57,729 nucleotides of DNA from CAIUPE01 sp046091665 (GCA_046091665.1 JBJTCD010000093.1:1-57729), one strand, 5' to 3'; positions 17,088 to 26,678 are shown, counted from the stretch's first letter. Program-made: numbers and translations. The notes: generated from the sequence alone by a model not told the origin.

Positions 17088-18221
17088 TTATTCCGTAATC
17101 GCCGCCGCACCCGGTGCGCGCAAGATTCTGATTTTGCGCTTGGTGCCATCGGCGGCGATAATCTCGCGGATTTCACCTTCGCCTATGGGCACGATATCGG
17201 TGCCTAACGGAATGGCGCTTTGCAACACGGCGACATTCTGTGCGGGAACAGGTACGGGCACAGGTTCACCCTTTTTCGGCTTTGCTTTAGGTGCCACGCG
17301 CAACTCGCGGGGACGTGAAAGCTCTTGCGCTTTCAACTCAGAGATTTGCGCATCAGGTGAACCATTGGCATCGAGAATGCGTTCTGCATCGGCAAGAGTC
17401 TCTGCCCATGTTTTGCCGGGCACGCGGCAAGAGCAGCTTGAATCAAGCGAGGTACGATAATGATAAGCGGTGGGTAGAGTGGTATAGGGCATGCCGCCTT
17501 CGGCAGACACCGCGCCATCCACTTCGCGATCATTCGGTTGCAAATAGAGATTCACCACCGCACCGGGGCATGACGCTTTACATAATTCGATATCGGTTTC
17601 GATGCGCCCATTTGTGCCGAATTGACTGATCGGGAAAAAATAACCGTCACATGAGCGCACGCAGATTGTGCGGAAACCATTTTGCAAACCAAGTTCCGGA
17701 CGCGCAAAGGGATCATCCGGCATTTCTGATGATTGCAAAGTTGATTGTGTGCCGCCGACAAGCGAACCGACACCCGCTTTCGCTTGATTATTCGCCGCGC
17801 CCGGTGTGCAAGTGGTTTCAATCGCGGTTTTCAATCCAAGCTTTTGTTGTTGTAACTCATCAGAGCCACCACGTGCGGCTTCTGTTTTGAGCGCTTCGAT
17901 ATCTTGTTCAAGTTGGCCGATCTGCGCTTCAAGCGCCGCGCATTTCGCGGGAGCCGGTGAGGAGATCAAAGGCAGTCGTAAATCCGAGCAGCCAATCGAT
18001 TTGGCATAGGCTGCGGTTTTATCATGTTCGCGTTGCGCTTTTTTGATTTGGCTCGCGAAAGACACATCGCTTGCGGCGGAGATTGATTGTTCTACGGCGG
18101 CGAGTTCTGCTTTCAGATTATCGCAATAGGCATTCGGCTGTTGCTGCGCAAAAGCCGGCGCACTGAGAGCACCGACAACACATAAGGCGAGGATCTGACG
18201 GAACGGGTGCAAACGGGGCAT
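17088..18221 (-). CDS. Exported DUF2865 domain protein
   Basis: 377 residues. A signal peptide (about 1-26, ending APAFAQ) is followed by a Cys-containing coiled-coil-like region (about 30-135) and a DUF2865 domain (about 180-280) recognised by FRTICVRSCDGYFFPIS and the Cys pairs CKASCPG and CSCRVPG. A Pro/Lys-rich linker and a short conserved tail follow. DUF2865 is mostly found in Hyphomicrobiales; its function is unknown but the signal peptide and paired Cys point to the periplasm. 18221 is the first ATG in frame. Confidence 0.8.
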   Translation of the reverse strand: MPRLHPFRQILALCVVGALSAPAFAQQQPNAYCDNLKAELAAVEQSISAASDVSFASQIKKAQREHDKTAAYAKSIGCSDLRLPLISSPAPAKCAALEAQIGQLEQDIEALKTEAARGGSDELQQQKLGLKTAIETTCTPGAANNQAKAGVGSLVGGTQSTLQSSEMPDDPFARPELGLQNGFRTICVRSCDGYFFPISQFGTNGRIETDIELCKASCPGAVVNLYLQPNDREVDGAVSAEGGMPYTTLPTAYHYRTSLDSSCSCRVPGKTWAETLADAERILDANGSPDAQISELKAQELSRPRELRVAPKAKPKKGEPVPVPVPAQNVAVLQSAIPLGTDIVPIGEGEIREIIAADGTKRKIRILRAPGAAAITE

Positions 18222-18339
18222 GACCAGAAATGAAGGGCGACCAGACTGTCGAAAGGCCAAAGGATCGCGTCAATTTCATGGCCGAGCCGACAGCGCCCCC
18301 TCATTCCACCCTTGTATGGTCCGCGTCAAGCTGGCCCTT

Positions 18340-18633
18340 TTAGTTCCGACAGGTGATCAGATAGGCCGTTTCAGAAGGTTTAACGGCCGCTTTTGACGTG
18401 AGCGAGGCTGTAATATCCTCTGCCGAGGCGCGCTCGAAGCGGACGGCGACCGACATGCCCTTCACTTGGCACCATGAATCCGCGACGAGTTTCGCGCAGG
18501 CTTTGCCTTCGGCGAGGCAATCATCCATGCCATAACCATCATCGGCGGGAACAACAAAAGTTGTCTCTGTGGCGTAAGAGAGACTTGGCGACACACAAAC
18601 GACAAGCAGGGCGGCGAACAGAACAAAACGCAT
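18340..18633 (-). CDS. Small exported hypothetical protein
   Basis: 97 residues with a clear signal peptide (about 1-21, ending SLSYAT). The mature part has four Cys (DDCLAEGKACAKL, SWCQVKG, LITCRN), which could form two disulfides, and resembles small Hyphomicrobiales exported proteins of unknown function. It lies on the same strand as the DUF2865 gene, 118 bases upstream of it. Confidence 0.65.
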   Translation of the reverse strand: MRFVLFAALLVVCVSPSLSYATETTFVVPADDGYGMDDCLAEGKACAKLVADSWCQVKGMSVAVRFERASAEDITASLTSKAAVKPSETAYLITCRN

Positions 18634-18822
18634 AAGGGCCGATATCCGAATTTAGAATCTCGGCAAAATCTCCCCGATTGATTGAAACATGGTTGAAATC
18701 CGGCCGGAAAATTGAAGTTTTTGCATTTTCTGACGCGAGGCTTGGCTTGACGCGCGAAGCGTCCGACGGCACAATGAAGTCCATGAAAAAGACCTCGCCG
18801 ATCTGCATTTGCGGAATTATTA

Positions 18823-18842
18823 CCAGCTAATCGCTTAGCTGG
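18823..18842. promoter_or_regulatory. Perfect inverted repeat upstream of cysS
   Basis: CCAGCTAA and TTAGCTGG are perfect 8-base arms around TCGC, about 65 bases before the cysS start, in the gap between cysS and the divergent small secreted gene. No T-run follows on either strand, so an operator or leader stem is more likely than a terminator. Confidence 0.35.
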
Positions 18843-18907
18843 CCGGGGCCCTTTTACTCTTCTGATCCAGAGCAAAGATGACCGGGGCCAGCCAGGCAGG
18901 AGCCCTC

Positions 18908-20347
18908 ATGTCGCTAACGCTTTACAACACGCTCACCCGCAAGAAAGAGCCCTTCGCGCCGATCGATAAGGCGAATGTGCGCATATATGTCTGCGGGCCG
19001 ACGGTTTATGATTTTGCCCATATCGGCAATGCGCGGCCGGTGATCGTGTTTGATGTGCTTTATCGGTTGCTTCGACATGTCTATGGCGAGAGCCATGTCA
19101 CTTATGTGCGCAACATCACGGATGTCGATGACAAGATCAATGATCGCGCCGCGCGCGATTATCCGAACTTGCCATTGAACGACGCCATTCGCTTGGTGAC
19201 TGAAAAAACCGCCGCGCAATTTCACGTTGATGTCGCTGCACTCGGATGCTTACCGCCCACTATCGAGCCACGCGCGACCGATAACATCCAAGAAATGATC
19301 GGCATCATTAATCGTCTGCTTGCCAATGGCCACGCCTATATCGCGAAAGGTGATCAAGGCCGCGAGGTGCTATTCGAAGTGGGCCGCATGGCCTCTTATG
19401 GTGCGCTTTCAAACCGCAAACTTGATGAACAGATTGAAGGCGCGCGCGTGGCTGTTGAGGTGCATAAAAAACATCCCGCCGATTTCGTTTTGTGGAAAGA
19501 GTCATCCGCTTCTGAACCCGGATGGACGGGACATTTTGTTGAACGCGGCGAGACGATCTCGATCTATGGCCGTCCGGGTTGGCATATTGAATGCTCGGCG
19601 ATGAGCCATCGCTATTTGGGCGAGACGTTTGATATTCATGGCGGCGGCATTGATCTCGTGTTCCCGCATCATGAAAATGAAATCGCGCAAAGTTGCTGCG
19701 CCTTCGGCACACCGCGTATGGCGAATGTCTGGATGCATAACGGTTTCTTGCAAGTCGAAGGTCAGAAAATGTCGAAGAGCCTCGGCAATTTCGTGACGAT
19801 CCATGAGTTGTTGGAGGCGGGTAAATTTGGTGGTCGTTCATGGCCAGGTGAAGTCTTGCGCCTTGCGATGCTCAAAACGCATTATCGTCAGCCAATTGAT
19901 TTTACGGTTAAGGCATTGGAGGAGGCGGAACTAAAACTCCGTCAATGGGAAGCTATCCTTGAATTTAGTGACGTTGAAGGTGACGTCGACCGCTCACTTC
20001 TAGATGAATTTTCGTATGCTTTATACGACGATCTAAATACGCATTCTGCAATTACATTTTTTGAAAAGTATGCTCACAAATCAAATTCTAGTTCGCTTTT
20101 AGCGATGCTAAATATATTGGGTCTCGATATCTTATCATTTTCCGACGCTCGATTTGAGGAAGAAGAACGAATTCGAGAAAATGAAGGTATTCAATCGTAT
20201 ATAGAAGCCCGCCTCGAAGCACGTCGTAACAAAAACTTCACCGAGTCAGATCGCATCCGTGACGAACTCCTCGCGATGGGCATTCAATTGAAGGACGGTA
20301 AAGACGCTGAGGGTAATCCCATAACGACATGGGAGGTGAAGCGATGA
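18908..20347 (+). CDS. cysS: Cysteine-tRNA ligase
   Basis: 479-residue class I synthetase. HIGH motif is HIGNARP near residue 35, after the zinc Cys of YVCGPTVYD; the second zinc-site part includes HIECSAMS and FPHHENE; the KMSKS motif is KMSKSLGNF. The ATG at 18908 has AGGAG 6 bases upstream; an in-frame ATG at 18878 does not. An oddity: codons from about 19890 to 20215 (the DALR-type anticodon-side region) are much AT-richer than the rest, with rare A/T-ending codons, then usual composition returns at EARRNKNF. The frame is intact, so it is probably functional. Confidence 0.95.
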   Translation: MSLTLYNTLTRKKEPFAPIDKANVRIYVCGPTVYDFAHIGNARPVIVFDVLYRLLRHVYGESHVTYVRNITDVDDKINDRAARDYPNLPLNDAIRLVTEKTAAQFHVDVAALGCLPPTIEPRATDNIQEMIGIINRLLANGHAYIAKGDQGREVLFEVGRMASYGALSNRKLDEQIEGARVAVEVHKKHPADFVLWKESSASEPGWTGHFVERGETISIYGRPGWHIECSAMSHRYLGETFDIHGGGIDLVFPHHENEIAQSCCAFGTPRMANVWMHNGFLQVEGQKMSKSLGNFVTIHELLEAGKFGGRSWPGEVLRLAMLKTHYRQPIDFTVKALEEAELKLRQWEAILEFSDVEGDVDRSLLDEFSYALYDDLNTHSAITFFEKYAHKSNSSSLLAMLNILGLDILSFSDARFEEEERIRENEGIQSYIEARLEARRNKNFTESDRIRDELLAMGIQLKDGKDAEGNPITTWEVKR

Positions 20348-20364
20348 GCGGATTATTTACATCC

Positions 20365-20454
20365 GTCATTGCGAGCGAATGCGAAGCAATCCAGGTGATG
20401 ATTGAAGAAAGTTCTGGATTGCCGCGTCGACCCTTCGGGCCTCCTCGCAATGAC
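20365..20454. repeat. Long nested inverted repeat (GTCATTGCGAG family)
   Basis: Outer arms 20365-20375 and 20444-20454 and inner arms 20386-20394 and 20414-20422 pair perfectly, giving a roughly 90-base stem-loop. The GTCATTGCGAGCGAA and GCAATCCAG motifs are widespread intergenic repeats in bacteria. A related CTCGCAATGACG fragment is at about 12725. Confidence 0.75.
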
Positions 20455-20463
20455 GCATTGTCT

Positions 20464-20483
20464 CCCTCCCCTGCAGGGGAGGG
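20464..20483. repeat. GC palindrome, third copy
   Basis: CCCTCCCCTGCAGGGGAGGG, perfect 20-base palindrome followed by a small GCGCGAAGCGC-like stem and GACGGGTGGGG. This is the inverted counterpart of the element at 13089-13138. Confidence 0.75.
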
Positions 20484-20666
20484 TGTCAGGCGCGAAGCGC
20501 ATGACGGGTGGGGCTTGTTGCATCAAGTGTGTTGTAAAGATGCTTCTCTGATTGCTTCGAAAACCCTCGGGCCTAACGAAACATTCCGTTTCGTTTACAC
20601 GGCCCTCGACCCCCTACAGGGGGAGGAAAAGAACGAAGTATCATATTTAGCACCGGAGCGCGTGTT

Positions 20667-21167
20667 ATGACCGCTTCCGCGCCGGCACTTCGTCCGCTAT
20701 TGCCGAAAGATATTCCGTTTCTCTTGCGCATAACGCGTGCGAGCATCGAACAATTAGCGCAAGACGAATATTCGCCCGGACAAATCGAAGCCTGGGTGGC
20801 AAGCTTTGAAGACCAAGCATCATTCACCGCGCGTGTCACAGTGGGCCTCACTTTGATTGCAACGCTTGATGGGTTTCCGGCGGGCTATGCGATGCTCAAA
20901 GGGCAAGATGAAATCGATCTTCTTTATGTTGCGCCGGGCGTTGTGAGACGCGGTGTTGCTTCTGCGTTGATCGAAGCGCTTGAGAAACTCGCGTTCGCGC
21001 GGGGTGCTACAAAGCTCACCGTCAAAGCGAGTGATGTCGCGCGTCCGTTTTTTTCCGCGCGCGGCTATGAAGCGCAAAGCCGCAACACCGTGCCGCTCGG
21101 CGAGGAGTGGCTTGGTTACACCGTGATGATGAAATCATTTGGCGTTAAAGCGCCCACTCTGCAGTGA
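20667..21167 (+). CDS. GNAT-family N-acetyltransferase
   Basis: 166 residues of the GNAT fold: central strand IDLLYVAPGVVRRGVASALI contains the V/P-x-x-R-R-x-G-V-A acetyl-CoA loop. C-terminal GYEAQSRNTVPLGEEWL resembles YafP-type enzymes. The acceptor is unknown. It is in the same direction as cimA, with 12 bases between. The beginning touches repeat-derived sequence, and the ATG at 20667 is the only good start in that stretch. Confidence 0.85.
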   Translation: MTASAPALRPLLPKDIPFLLRITRASIEQLAQDEYSPGQIEAWVASFEDQASFTARVTVGLTLIATLDGFPAGYAMLKGQDEIDLLYVAPGVVRRGVASALIEALEKLAFARGATKLTVKASDVARPFFSARGYEAQSRNTVPLGEEWLGYTVMMKSFGVKAPTLQ

Positions 21168-21179
21168 AAGTTGAATCTC

Positions 21180-22775
21180 ATGTCTCTTGATCGGGTTTAT
21201 CTGTTTGATACCACTTTGCGGGACGGAGCGCAGACAACGGGCGTCGATTTTTCGCTTGCTGACAAGATTCAGATCGCCACGATGCTCGATGGGCTTGGCA
21301 TTGATTATGTTGAAGGTGGTTATCCCGGCGCCAATCCGCTGGATACGGAATTCTTTTCTGAAAAACGCACGAAACAGGCGCACTTTACCGCCTTCGGCAT
21401 GACAAAAAAAATTGGTCGCTCGGCTTCGAATGATCCGGGCATCGCCGCGCTGCTTGAGTCAAAAAGTGATGCGATTTGTTATGTCGGTAAAGCGTGGGAT
21501 TATCAGGTGCGTGTTGCGCTTGAAGCCTCGCTTGAAGACAATCTCGACAGTGTGCGCGATAGCGTGTTGACGGCCGTGAAAGCCGGTCGGGAAACCATGC
21601 TTGATTGCGAGCATTTTTTTGACGGCTACAAAGCCAATCCCGATTATGCGTTGAGCGTTGCTAAAGCTGCCTATAACGCAGGCTCACGCTGGGTCGTGCT
21701 ATGCGACACAAATGGCGGCACTTTACCGCATGAAATCGAGCGCATTGTTGGTGAGGTGATCAAACATATTCCCGGCGATCATCTCGGTATTCACGCGCAT
21801 GACGATACGGGGCAGGCCGTGGCGAATTCACTTGCGGCCGTGCGTGCCGGTGTGCGCCAAATCCAAGGCACATTGAATGGGCTCGGCGAGCGCTGCGGCA
21901 ATGCCAATCTCGCGACGATCATTCCAACATTGAAACTGAAATCCGAATTTTCAAATCATATGACGACCGGTGTAAGTGATGAGGCCTTAAAAAGGCTCAC
22001 GCAGGTTTCACGCGGGCTTGATGAAATTTTAAATCGCTCGCCCAACCGTCATGCGCCCTATGTCGGTGCATCGGCCTTTGCGACGAAGGCGGGCATTCAC
22101 GCATCAGCCGTGATGAAAGATCCGCAGACTTATGAACATGTCGCGCCTGAAAGCGTCGGCAATCGTCGTAAAGTGCTTGTGTCGGATCAAGCGGGGCGGT
22201 CCAATATTCTTGCAGAGCTTGAACGTCTCGGCATTGCGGTTAAAAAAGATGATCCGCGCGTCACTCGTTTGCTTGATGAAGTGAAGGAACGCGAGGGCTT
22301 GGGCTATTCCTATGAAGGCGCGGATGCGAGCTTCTTTCTGCTTGCCCGACGCATCATTGGCGAAGTGCCGGAGTTTTTCCGTGTCGAGCGTTTCAGCGTG
22401 AATGTCGAGCGGCGTTTTGTTGAAGGCAGTGAGACAGAAACCGTCGCTGAAGCCTTTGTCAAAGTGAATGTCGGTGGCGAAGTCTTGATTTCGGCGGCGG
22501 AAGGTAATGGCCCCGTCAATGCGCTTGATCTCGCTTTACGCAAAGATCTCGGCAAATATCAGCGTCATATCGAAACGCTCGCGATCGTCGATTATAAGGT
22601 CCGCGTGTTTCAAGGCGGGTCGGACGCAGTCACCCGCGTTCTCATTGAAACCGCCGATAAAACTGGTGAACGCTGGACCACGGTCGGTGTCAGCGGCAAT
22701 ATCATCGATGCGTCCTTCCAGGCGCTCATCGATTCCATAACCTATAAATTGCTGAAAAGCGGCGTTACTGCCTAA
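21180..22775 (+). CDS. cimA: (R)-citramalate synthase
   Basis: 531-residue homologue of isopropylmalate synthase that condenses pyruvate and acetyl-CoA to citramalate, a threonine-independent route to isoleucine. The N-terminal HMGL-like TIM barrel has DTTLRDGAQT near residue 11 and the HAHDDTGQAVANSLAA metal motif. The central region has HAPYVGASAFATKAGIHASA, and the last ~130 residues form the LeuA-type allosteric domain. Total length and the N-terminal DTTLRDGAQTTGVDF match the CimA group rather than LeuA. Start chosen at the first ATG (21180); a TTG 9 bases earlier is possible. Confidence 0.9.
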   Translation: MSLDRVYLFDTTLRDGAQTTGVDFSLADKIQIATMLDGLGIDYVEGGYPGANPLDTEFFSEKRTKQAHFTAFGMTKKIGRSASNDPGIAALLESKSDAICYVGKAWDYQVRVALEASLEDNLDSVRDSVLTAVKAGRETMLDCEHFFDGYKANPDYALSVAKAAYNAGSRWVVLCDTNGGTLPHEIERIVGEVIKHIPGDHLGIHAHDDTGQAVANSLAAVRAGVRQIQGTLNGLGERCGNANLATIIPTLKLKSEFSNHMTTGVSDEALKRLTQVSRGLDEILNRSPNRHAPYVGASAFATKAGIHASAVMKDPQTYEHVAPESVGNRRKVLVSDQAGRSNILAELERLGIAVKKDDPRVTRLLDEVKEREGLGYSYEGADASFFLLARRIIGEVPEFFRVERFSVNVERRFVEGSETETVAEAFVKVNVGGEVLISAAEGNGPVNALDLALRKDLGKYQRHIETLAIVDYKVRVFQGGSDAVTRVLIETADKTGERWTTVGVSGNIIDASFQALIDSITYKLLKSGVTA

Positions 22776-22779
22776 TCAT

Positions 22780-23379
22780 TCACATTTTTGTGAGTGATGT
22801 TCCGCTGTCTTCGCCTCGCGGTCGATGTTGAATTTTTTGTGCAATCATCGGCAGAATGTCGCGTGCGTGTTCGGCGACGGCGTAATTCACCTCAAGCCCT
22901 TCGCGTATAAATTCATAATTCCGCATATGTGCCATCAGCGTGATGAGCGGTCGCCAAAAGCCTTTGATATCCGCGATTATGATGGGTTTGGTGTGGCGAC
23001 CAAGTTGCGCCCAAGTCAGTTGTTCAATGAGCTCTTCCAAAGTGCCGACGCCGCCGGGCAGCGCGACAAAAGCATCTGATTTTTCGAACATCATTCTTTT
23101 GCGCGTGTGCATATCGTCAACGACGATGTTTTCATCCGCATCTTCAAACATAATCTCGCGATCTTTGAGAAAGCGCGGAATGATTCCGGTGACATAACCG
23201 CCATTGTCTTTCACGGCTTTTGCCACTTCACCCATCAAGCCAACATGGCCGCCCCCATAAACAAGGCGGATACCAGCATCTGCCATGCTTTTGCCGAGTT
23301 CATTTGCTGCAGATTTGAAGGCGGGGTCGGTTCCAAAACCGGAACCGCAATAAACACAGATTGAAAGTGGATTTTTCAT
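22780..23379 (-). CDS. LOG-family nucleotide phosphoribohydrolase (TIGR00730)
   Basis: 199-residue Rossmann-fold protein of the LOG family. Defining motifs are GGGHVGLMG near residue 45 and PGGVGTLEEL near 108. Family members hydrolyse nucleoside 5'-monophosphates such as cytokinin riboside monophosphate to base and ribose 5-phosphate. The start at 23379 is the first ATG; a TTG at 23409 is in frame. Convergent with cimA, 4 bases apart. Confidence 0.88.
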   Translation of the reverse strand: MKNPLSICVYCGSGFGTDPAFKSAANELGKSMADAGIRLVYGGGHVGLMGEVAKAVKDNGGYVTGIIPRFLKDREIMFEDADENIVVDDMHTRKRMMFEKSDAFVALPGGVGTLEELIEQLTWAQLGRHTKPIIIADIKGFWRPLITLMAHMRNYEFIREGLEVNYAVAEHARDILPMIAQKIQHRPRGEDSGTSLTKM

Positions 23380-23502
23380 AACAAGAATCTTCGCATTCAC
23401 TTCAGGCAAAGGTCAAGGTGACGTATGGCTTTATCGCTGGTGGCGAAGCGCGTTAAAGTGTGTTTGAGTGAAAGATGTGACGTCCGGGGGAGAGGCTTTA
23501 CC

Positions 23503-24612
23503 ATGAGCAACCGAGTGTGGATCGGCGTTGGCCTGTTACTGATTGTGGCGGCAATCGCTGTTTTCCAGTTTTTGCCCGGATCCGGCACGCAAAAGACCGA
23601 AACAGCGCCGCCACCGGCCGCCAGCGCTCCCGCGCCCAAGGTCGAAGCCGCCAAAACGCCAGAACCTACACCTTCCCCTGCGGCGCAGATCGTGCCGCCA
23701 AGTTTCGACGTCGTTCGGGTCGAACCGAATGGCGATTTGGTTGTCGGCGGTCGGGCGCAGTCCGGTTCCTCCGTCACACTTCTGGCCGATGGAAAATCGA
23801 TTGAAACCGCAAAAGTCGGCGAAAATGGTCAATTTGCGATGGTGCCGCCCGCTTTGTCTTCGGGCCCGCATGTGTTGACCTTGCTTATGACTTTGCCAGA
23901 CGGAAAAACCGTTCCCTCCGCGCAAAGTGTTGCTGTTGATGTGCCGCAAGCGAAAAAGGGCGCTGTACTCGTCGCGAAAAGTGAGCCCGGCAAGGCGACC
24001 GAGCTTCTTGCGCCTTTAAGCGCGGATCAGAATGGCGAATTGGCAGTCAATAAACCCACAGCCAATGGGCCACGCGCGATTGTTGGCATTACAGTTGTCG
24101 AAGCGGACGAAACAGGGGCGCTTTATGTTGCCGGTAAGGCAGCGGGCGGGTCTTCGGTGCGTCTCTATCTCAATGAAAGCTTCGTTGGGTCGGCCGAAAC
24201 ATCAGCTGATTCGTCCTGGTCCTTCCGGATCGAGAAGGGCGTCGTGGCCGGTCATTACAATGTTCGCGTCGATGATGCGGATCCGAAAACAGGTAAAGTC
24301 CTCTCTCGTGCCGAAGTTGGTTTTGACATGCCCGCGCTCTCAACGCCCGCGACCAGCCAATCCGCTGCGCCCTCAACAAATGCGGCGGCTTCGACTCAGG
24401 CAGCCCCCGCACCCGCTAAACAAGCTGCGGTCACGATTCCGGCAATTGAGACGGCCACCGTGGTGCGCGGCGATAGCCTCTGGCGCATCAGCAGCAAGAC
24501 CTATGGCTCGGGTTTCCGCTATACGGAGATCCATCAGGCCAATCGCGAGCAAATTCGTGATCCGGATTTGATCTATCCGGGTCAGATCTTCGTGTTACCG
24601 AAACTGCAATAG
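23503..24612 (+). CDS. Membrane-anchored LysM peptidoglycan-binding protein
   Basis: 369 residues: short cytoplasmic start, one transmembrane helix (about 5-24), a long Pro/Ala-rich periplasmic stretch with two Ig-like beta modules (about 65-140 and 190-275; each with a GSSV-L pattern), another Ala/Pro linker, and a C-terminal LysM domain (about 317-367: VVRGDSLWRIS...IYPGQIFVLP). It should bind peptidoglycan from the inner membrane. The ATG at 23503 follows a GGGGGAGAGG ribosome site; an upstream ATG at 23425 has none. Similar proteins are common in Hyphomicrobiales; the exact role is unknown. Confidence 0.85.
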   Translation: MSNRVWIGVGLLLIVAAIAVFQFLPGSGTQKTETAPPPAASAPAPKVEAAKTPEPTPSPAAQIVPPSFDVVRVEPNGDLVVGGRAQSGSSVTLLADGKSIETAKVGENGQFAMVPPALSSGPHVLTLLMTLPDGKTVPSAQSVAVDVPQAKKGAVLVAKSEPGKATELLAPLSADQNGELAVNKPTANGPRAIVGITVVEADETGALYVAGKAAGGSSVRLYLNESFVGSAETSADSSWSFRIEKGVVAGHYNVRVDDADPKTGKVLSRAEVGFDMPALSTPATSQSAAPSTNAAASTQAAPAPAKQAAVTIPAIETATVVRGDSLWRISSKTYGSGFRYTEIHQANREQIRDPDLIYPGQIFVLPKLQ

Positions 24613-24770
24613 GCGTCGTCCTTTAAGCTCTTGCAATTCTGCAAAGCTCGCGCGCATCTGGGCGCGGCGAAATTTTTGCGCTTCGCTCTTATTTGGGTGA
24701 TAAGGCTTTCGCTTCGGCCCCTCGGGGGCCGTTCCTTTTTCTTGATGTCTTGATCCAGTTTGGAGTTGTT

Positions 24771-26678
24771 ATGGCTCGTTCCATGTCCCGCGGTCGCCCG
24801 TCCTCTCAGGCCGTCAGTATAAGGCCTCAGTCTTCGATGTGGCGGACGGTCAAAGGATTCTGGCCCTATCTGTGGCCTGAGGACCGCGCCGATTTGCGCA
24901 TGCGCATCATCATGGCCACGGGGCTTTTGATTGCGGCCAAACTTGTCACGATTGCTGTCCCCTACACGTTCAAATGGGCAACAGATGCGCTCGCGCCCAC
25001 AGCGCTTGCCGAGGTGGATCAAACATTTTTTTTCATCGGCATTCCGATTGCGCTCACCTTGCTTTACGGTTTCTCGCGCGTATTAATGGGTCTGCTCACC
25101 CAAGTGCGTGACGCGCTTTTTGCTGCGGTTGCGATGCATTCCGTGCGGCGTCTTGCGAATGAAACCTTTGAACATATGCATCGCTTGTCTTTGCGCTTTC
25201 ATCTTGAGCGCAAAACAGGCGGCTTGACGCGTGTGCTTGATCGCGGGCGCGCAGGCATTGAATCGATTGTGCGCATGACGATGTTGACGCTGGCGCCGAC
25301 AATCGTTGAATTTGTAATGATCCTTGCGGTTCTTCTTTATGAATTTGATTGGCGTTACGCGATCGTCACGATTTTGATGATTATTGGTTATATGGTGTTC
25401 ACCACCAAAGCCACTGAATGGCGCATGGGCATTCGCCGTTCAATGAATGACAGCGATACGGACGCAAGTGGCAAAGCCGTTGATAGTTTATTGAATTTCG
25501 AAACGGTCAAATATTTTGGTGCCGAGACGCGCGAAGCCGCGCGTTATGACAAAGCGATGGAGAAATTCGAAAAGGCCAGCGTGAAAGCCTATGTATCGCT
25601 TGCCGTTCTGAACTCAGGCCAAGCGATTATTTTCACGCTTGGTCTTACGGTGTGTATGGCTCTTGTTGTGCAGGGCATTCGCGAAGGCCGCCACACGGTT
25701 GGCGATTTTGTTCTCGTCAATGCAATGTTGATCCAGCTCTATCAGCCATTGAATTTCATGGGAATGGTCTATCGCGAAATCAAACAGGCTTTGATCGATA
25801 TTGATCAGATGTTTGATATTCTCGATCAAGATCCGGAAATTGCGGATCGTCCGGGCTCGAAGCCCCTCCTCATTGAAAAAGGTGAAGTGCGTTTTGATCA
25901 CGTCAAATTTGGCTATACGCCCGAGCGCACCATTCTTGATGGCGTTGATTTCACAGTGCCTGCGGGAAAGACGGTCGCGATTGTTGGCCCGTCTGGTGCG
26001 GGTAAATCCACAATTTCGCGTTTGATGTTCCGCTTTTATGAACCGCAATCGGGGCGCATTCTGATTGATGGGCAGGATATTGGTGATGTTTGGCAAGTGA
26101 GTTTGCGGGCCGCCATCGGTATGGTGCCGCAAGATACGGTGCTTTTTAACGACACGATCTATTACAATATCCGTTATGGCCGTTGGGATGCCTCGCGCGA
26201 GGAAATCGAAGCGGCAGCCAAACTCGCGCAGATTGATGAATTCATCAAATCGCTGCCCGACGGCTATGAAACCAATGTCGGCGAGCGTGGTTTGAAATTA
26301 TCAGGCGGCGAGAAGCAGCGTGTTGCGATTGCACGGACGATTCTCAAAGGCCCGCCCATTCTCGTGCTTGATGAAGCGACTTCGGCACTCGATAGTTTCA
26401 CCGAGCGTGAGATTCAAAACGCGCTCGAAGCGGTGTCGCGCGGACGCACGACGCTTGTCATCGCGCATCGTTTGTCCACCATCATCAATGCCGATGAAAT
26501 TCTCGTTCTTGAAAAAGGGCGCATCGCCGAACGCGGGCGGCATCAGACGCTTCTTGAAAAGAAGGGCATCTATGCCGAACTGTGGAAACGGCAGCGTGAG
26601 GCGGCGGAAGCCCGACAGGCGCTGGAGAAAACCGGCGAAACATTGACCGAGCCCGTTCTTCTGGCCAATAAGGGGTGA
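24771..26678 (+). CDS. ABC exporter of the Atm1/heavy-metal type (fused membrane + ATPase)
   Basis: 635-residue half-transporter. Six transmembrane helices span roughly 45-330, with conserved FHLERKTGGLTRVLDRG and NFETVKYFGAE, a fingerprint of the Atm1/HMT1 group. The ATPase domain (about 370-610) has Walker A GPSGAGKST, signature LSGGEKQR, Walker B ILVLDEATSALD and the H-loop AHRLST. Atm1 proteins export glutathione-linked sulfur or metal species and help Fe-S supply or metal resistance; a dimer acts in the inner membrane. The start at 24771 has GGAG 6 bases upstream; an earlier ATG at 24693 is less likely. Confidence 0.9.
   Translation: MARSMSRGRPSSQAVSIRPQSSMWRTVKGFWPYLWPEDRADLRMRIIMATGLLIAAKLVTIAVPYTFKWATDALAPTALAEVDQTFFFIGIPIALTLLYGFSRVLMGLLTQVRDALFAAVAMHSVRRLANETFEHMHRLSLRFHLERKTGGLTRVLDRGRAGIESIVRMTMLTLAPTIVEFVMILAVLLYEFDWRYAIVTILMIIGYMVFTTKATEWRMGIRRSMNDSDTDASGKAVDSLLNFETVKYFGAETREAARYDKAMEKFEKASVKAYVSLAVLNSGQAIIFTLGLTVCMALVVQGIREGRHTVGDFVLVNAMLIQLYQPLNFMGMVYREIKQALIDIDQMFDILDQDPEIADRPGSKPLLIEKGEVRFDHVKFGYTPERTILDGVDFTVPAGKTVAIVGPSGAGKSTISRLMFRFYEPQSGRILIDGQDIGDVWQVSLRAAIGMVPQDTVLFNDTIYYNIRYGRWDASREEIEAAAKLAQIDEFIKSLPDGYETNVGERGLKLSGGEKQRVAIARTILKGPPILVLDEATSALDSFTEREIQNALEAVSRGRTTLVIAHRLSTIINADEILVLEKGRIAERGRHQTLLEKKGIYAELWKRQREAAEARQALEKTGETLTEPVLLANKG

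Larger units (their letters stand above)
20348..20666. repeat. Gap of about 320 bases made of intergenic repeats
   Basis: No convincing gene. A long inverted repeat occupies 20365-20454: GTCATTGCGAG/CTCGCAATGAC outer arms and GCAATCCAG/CTGGATTGC inner arms. Next is a CCCTCCCCTGCAGGGGAGGG palindrome (20464-20483) followed by a small stem and GACGGGTGGGG, and a third partial palindrome, CCCCCTACAGGGGG (20610-20623). An open frame running across the area is only a by-product of these repeats. Confidence 0.75.

Noticed and set aside
20329..20670. Open frame of about 113 codons after cysS
   Set aside because: Made of intergenic palindromic repeats; peptide SPSPAGEGVRREAHDG is a typical translated repeat.
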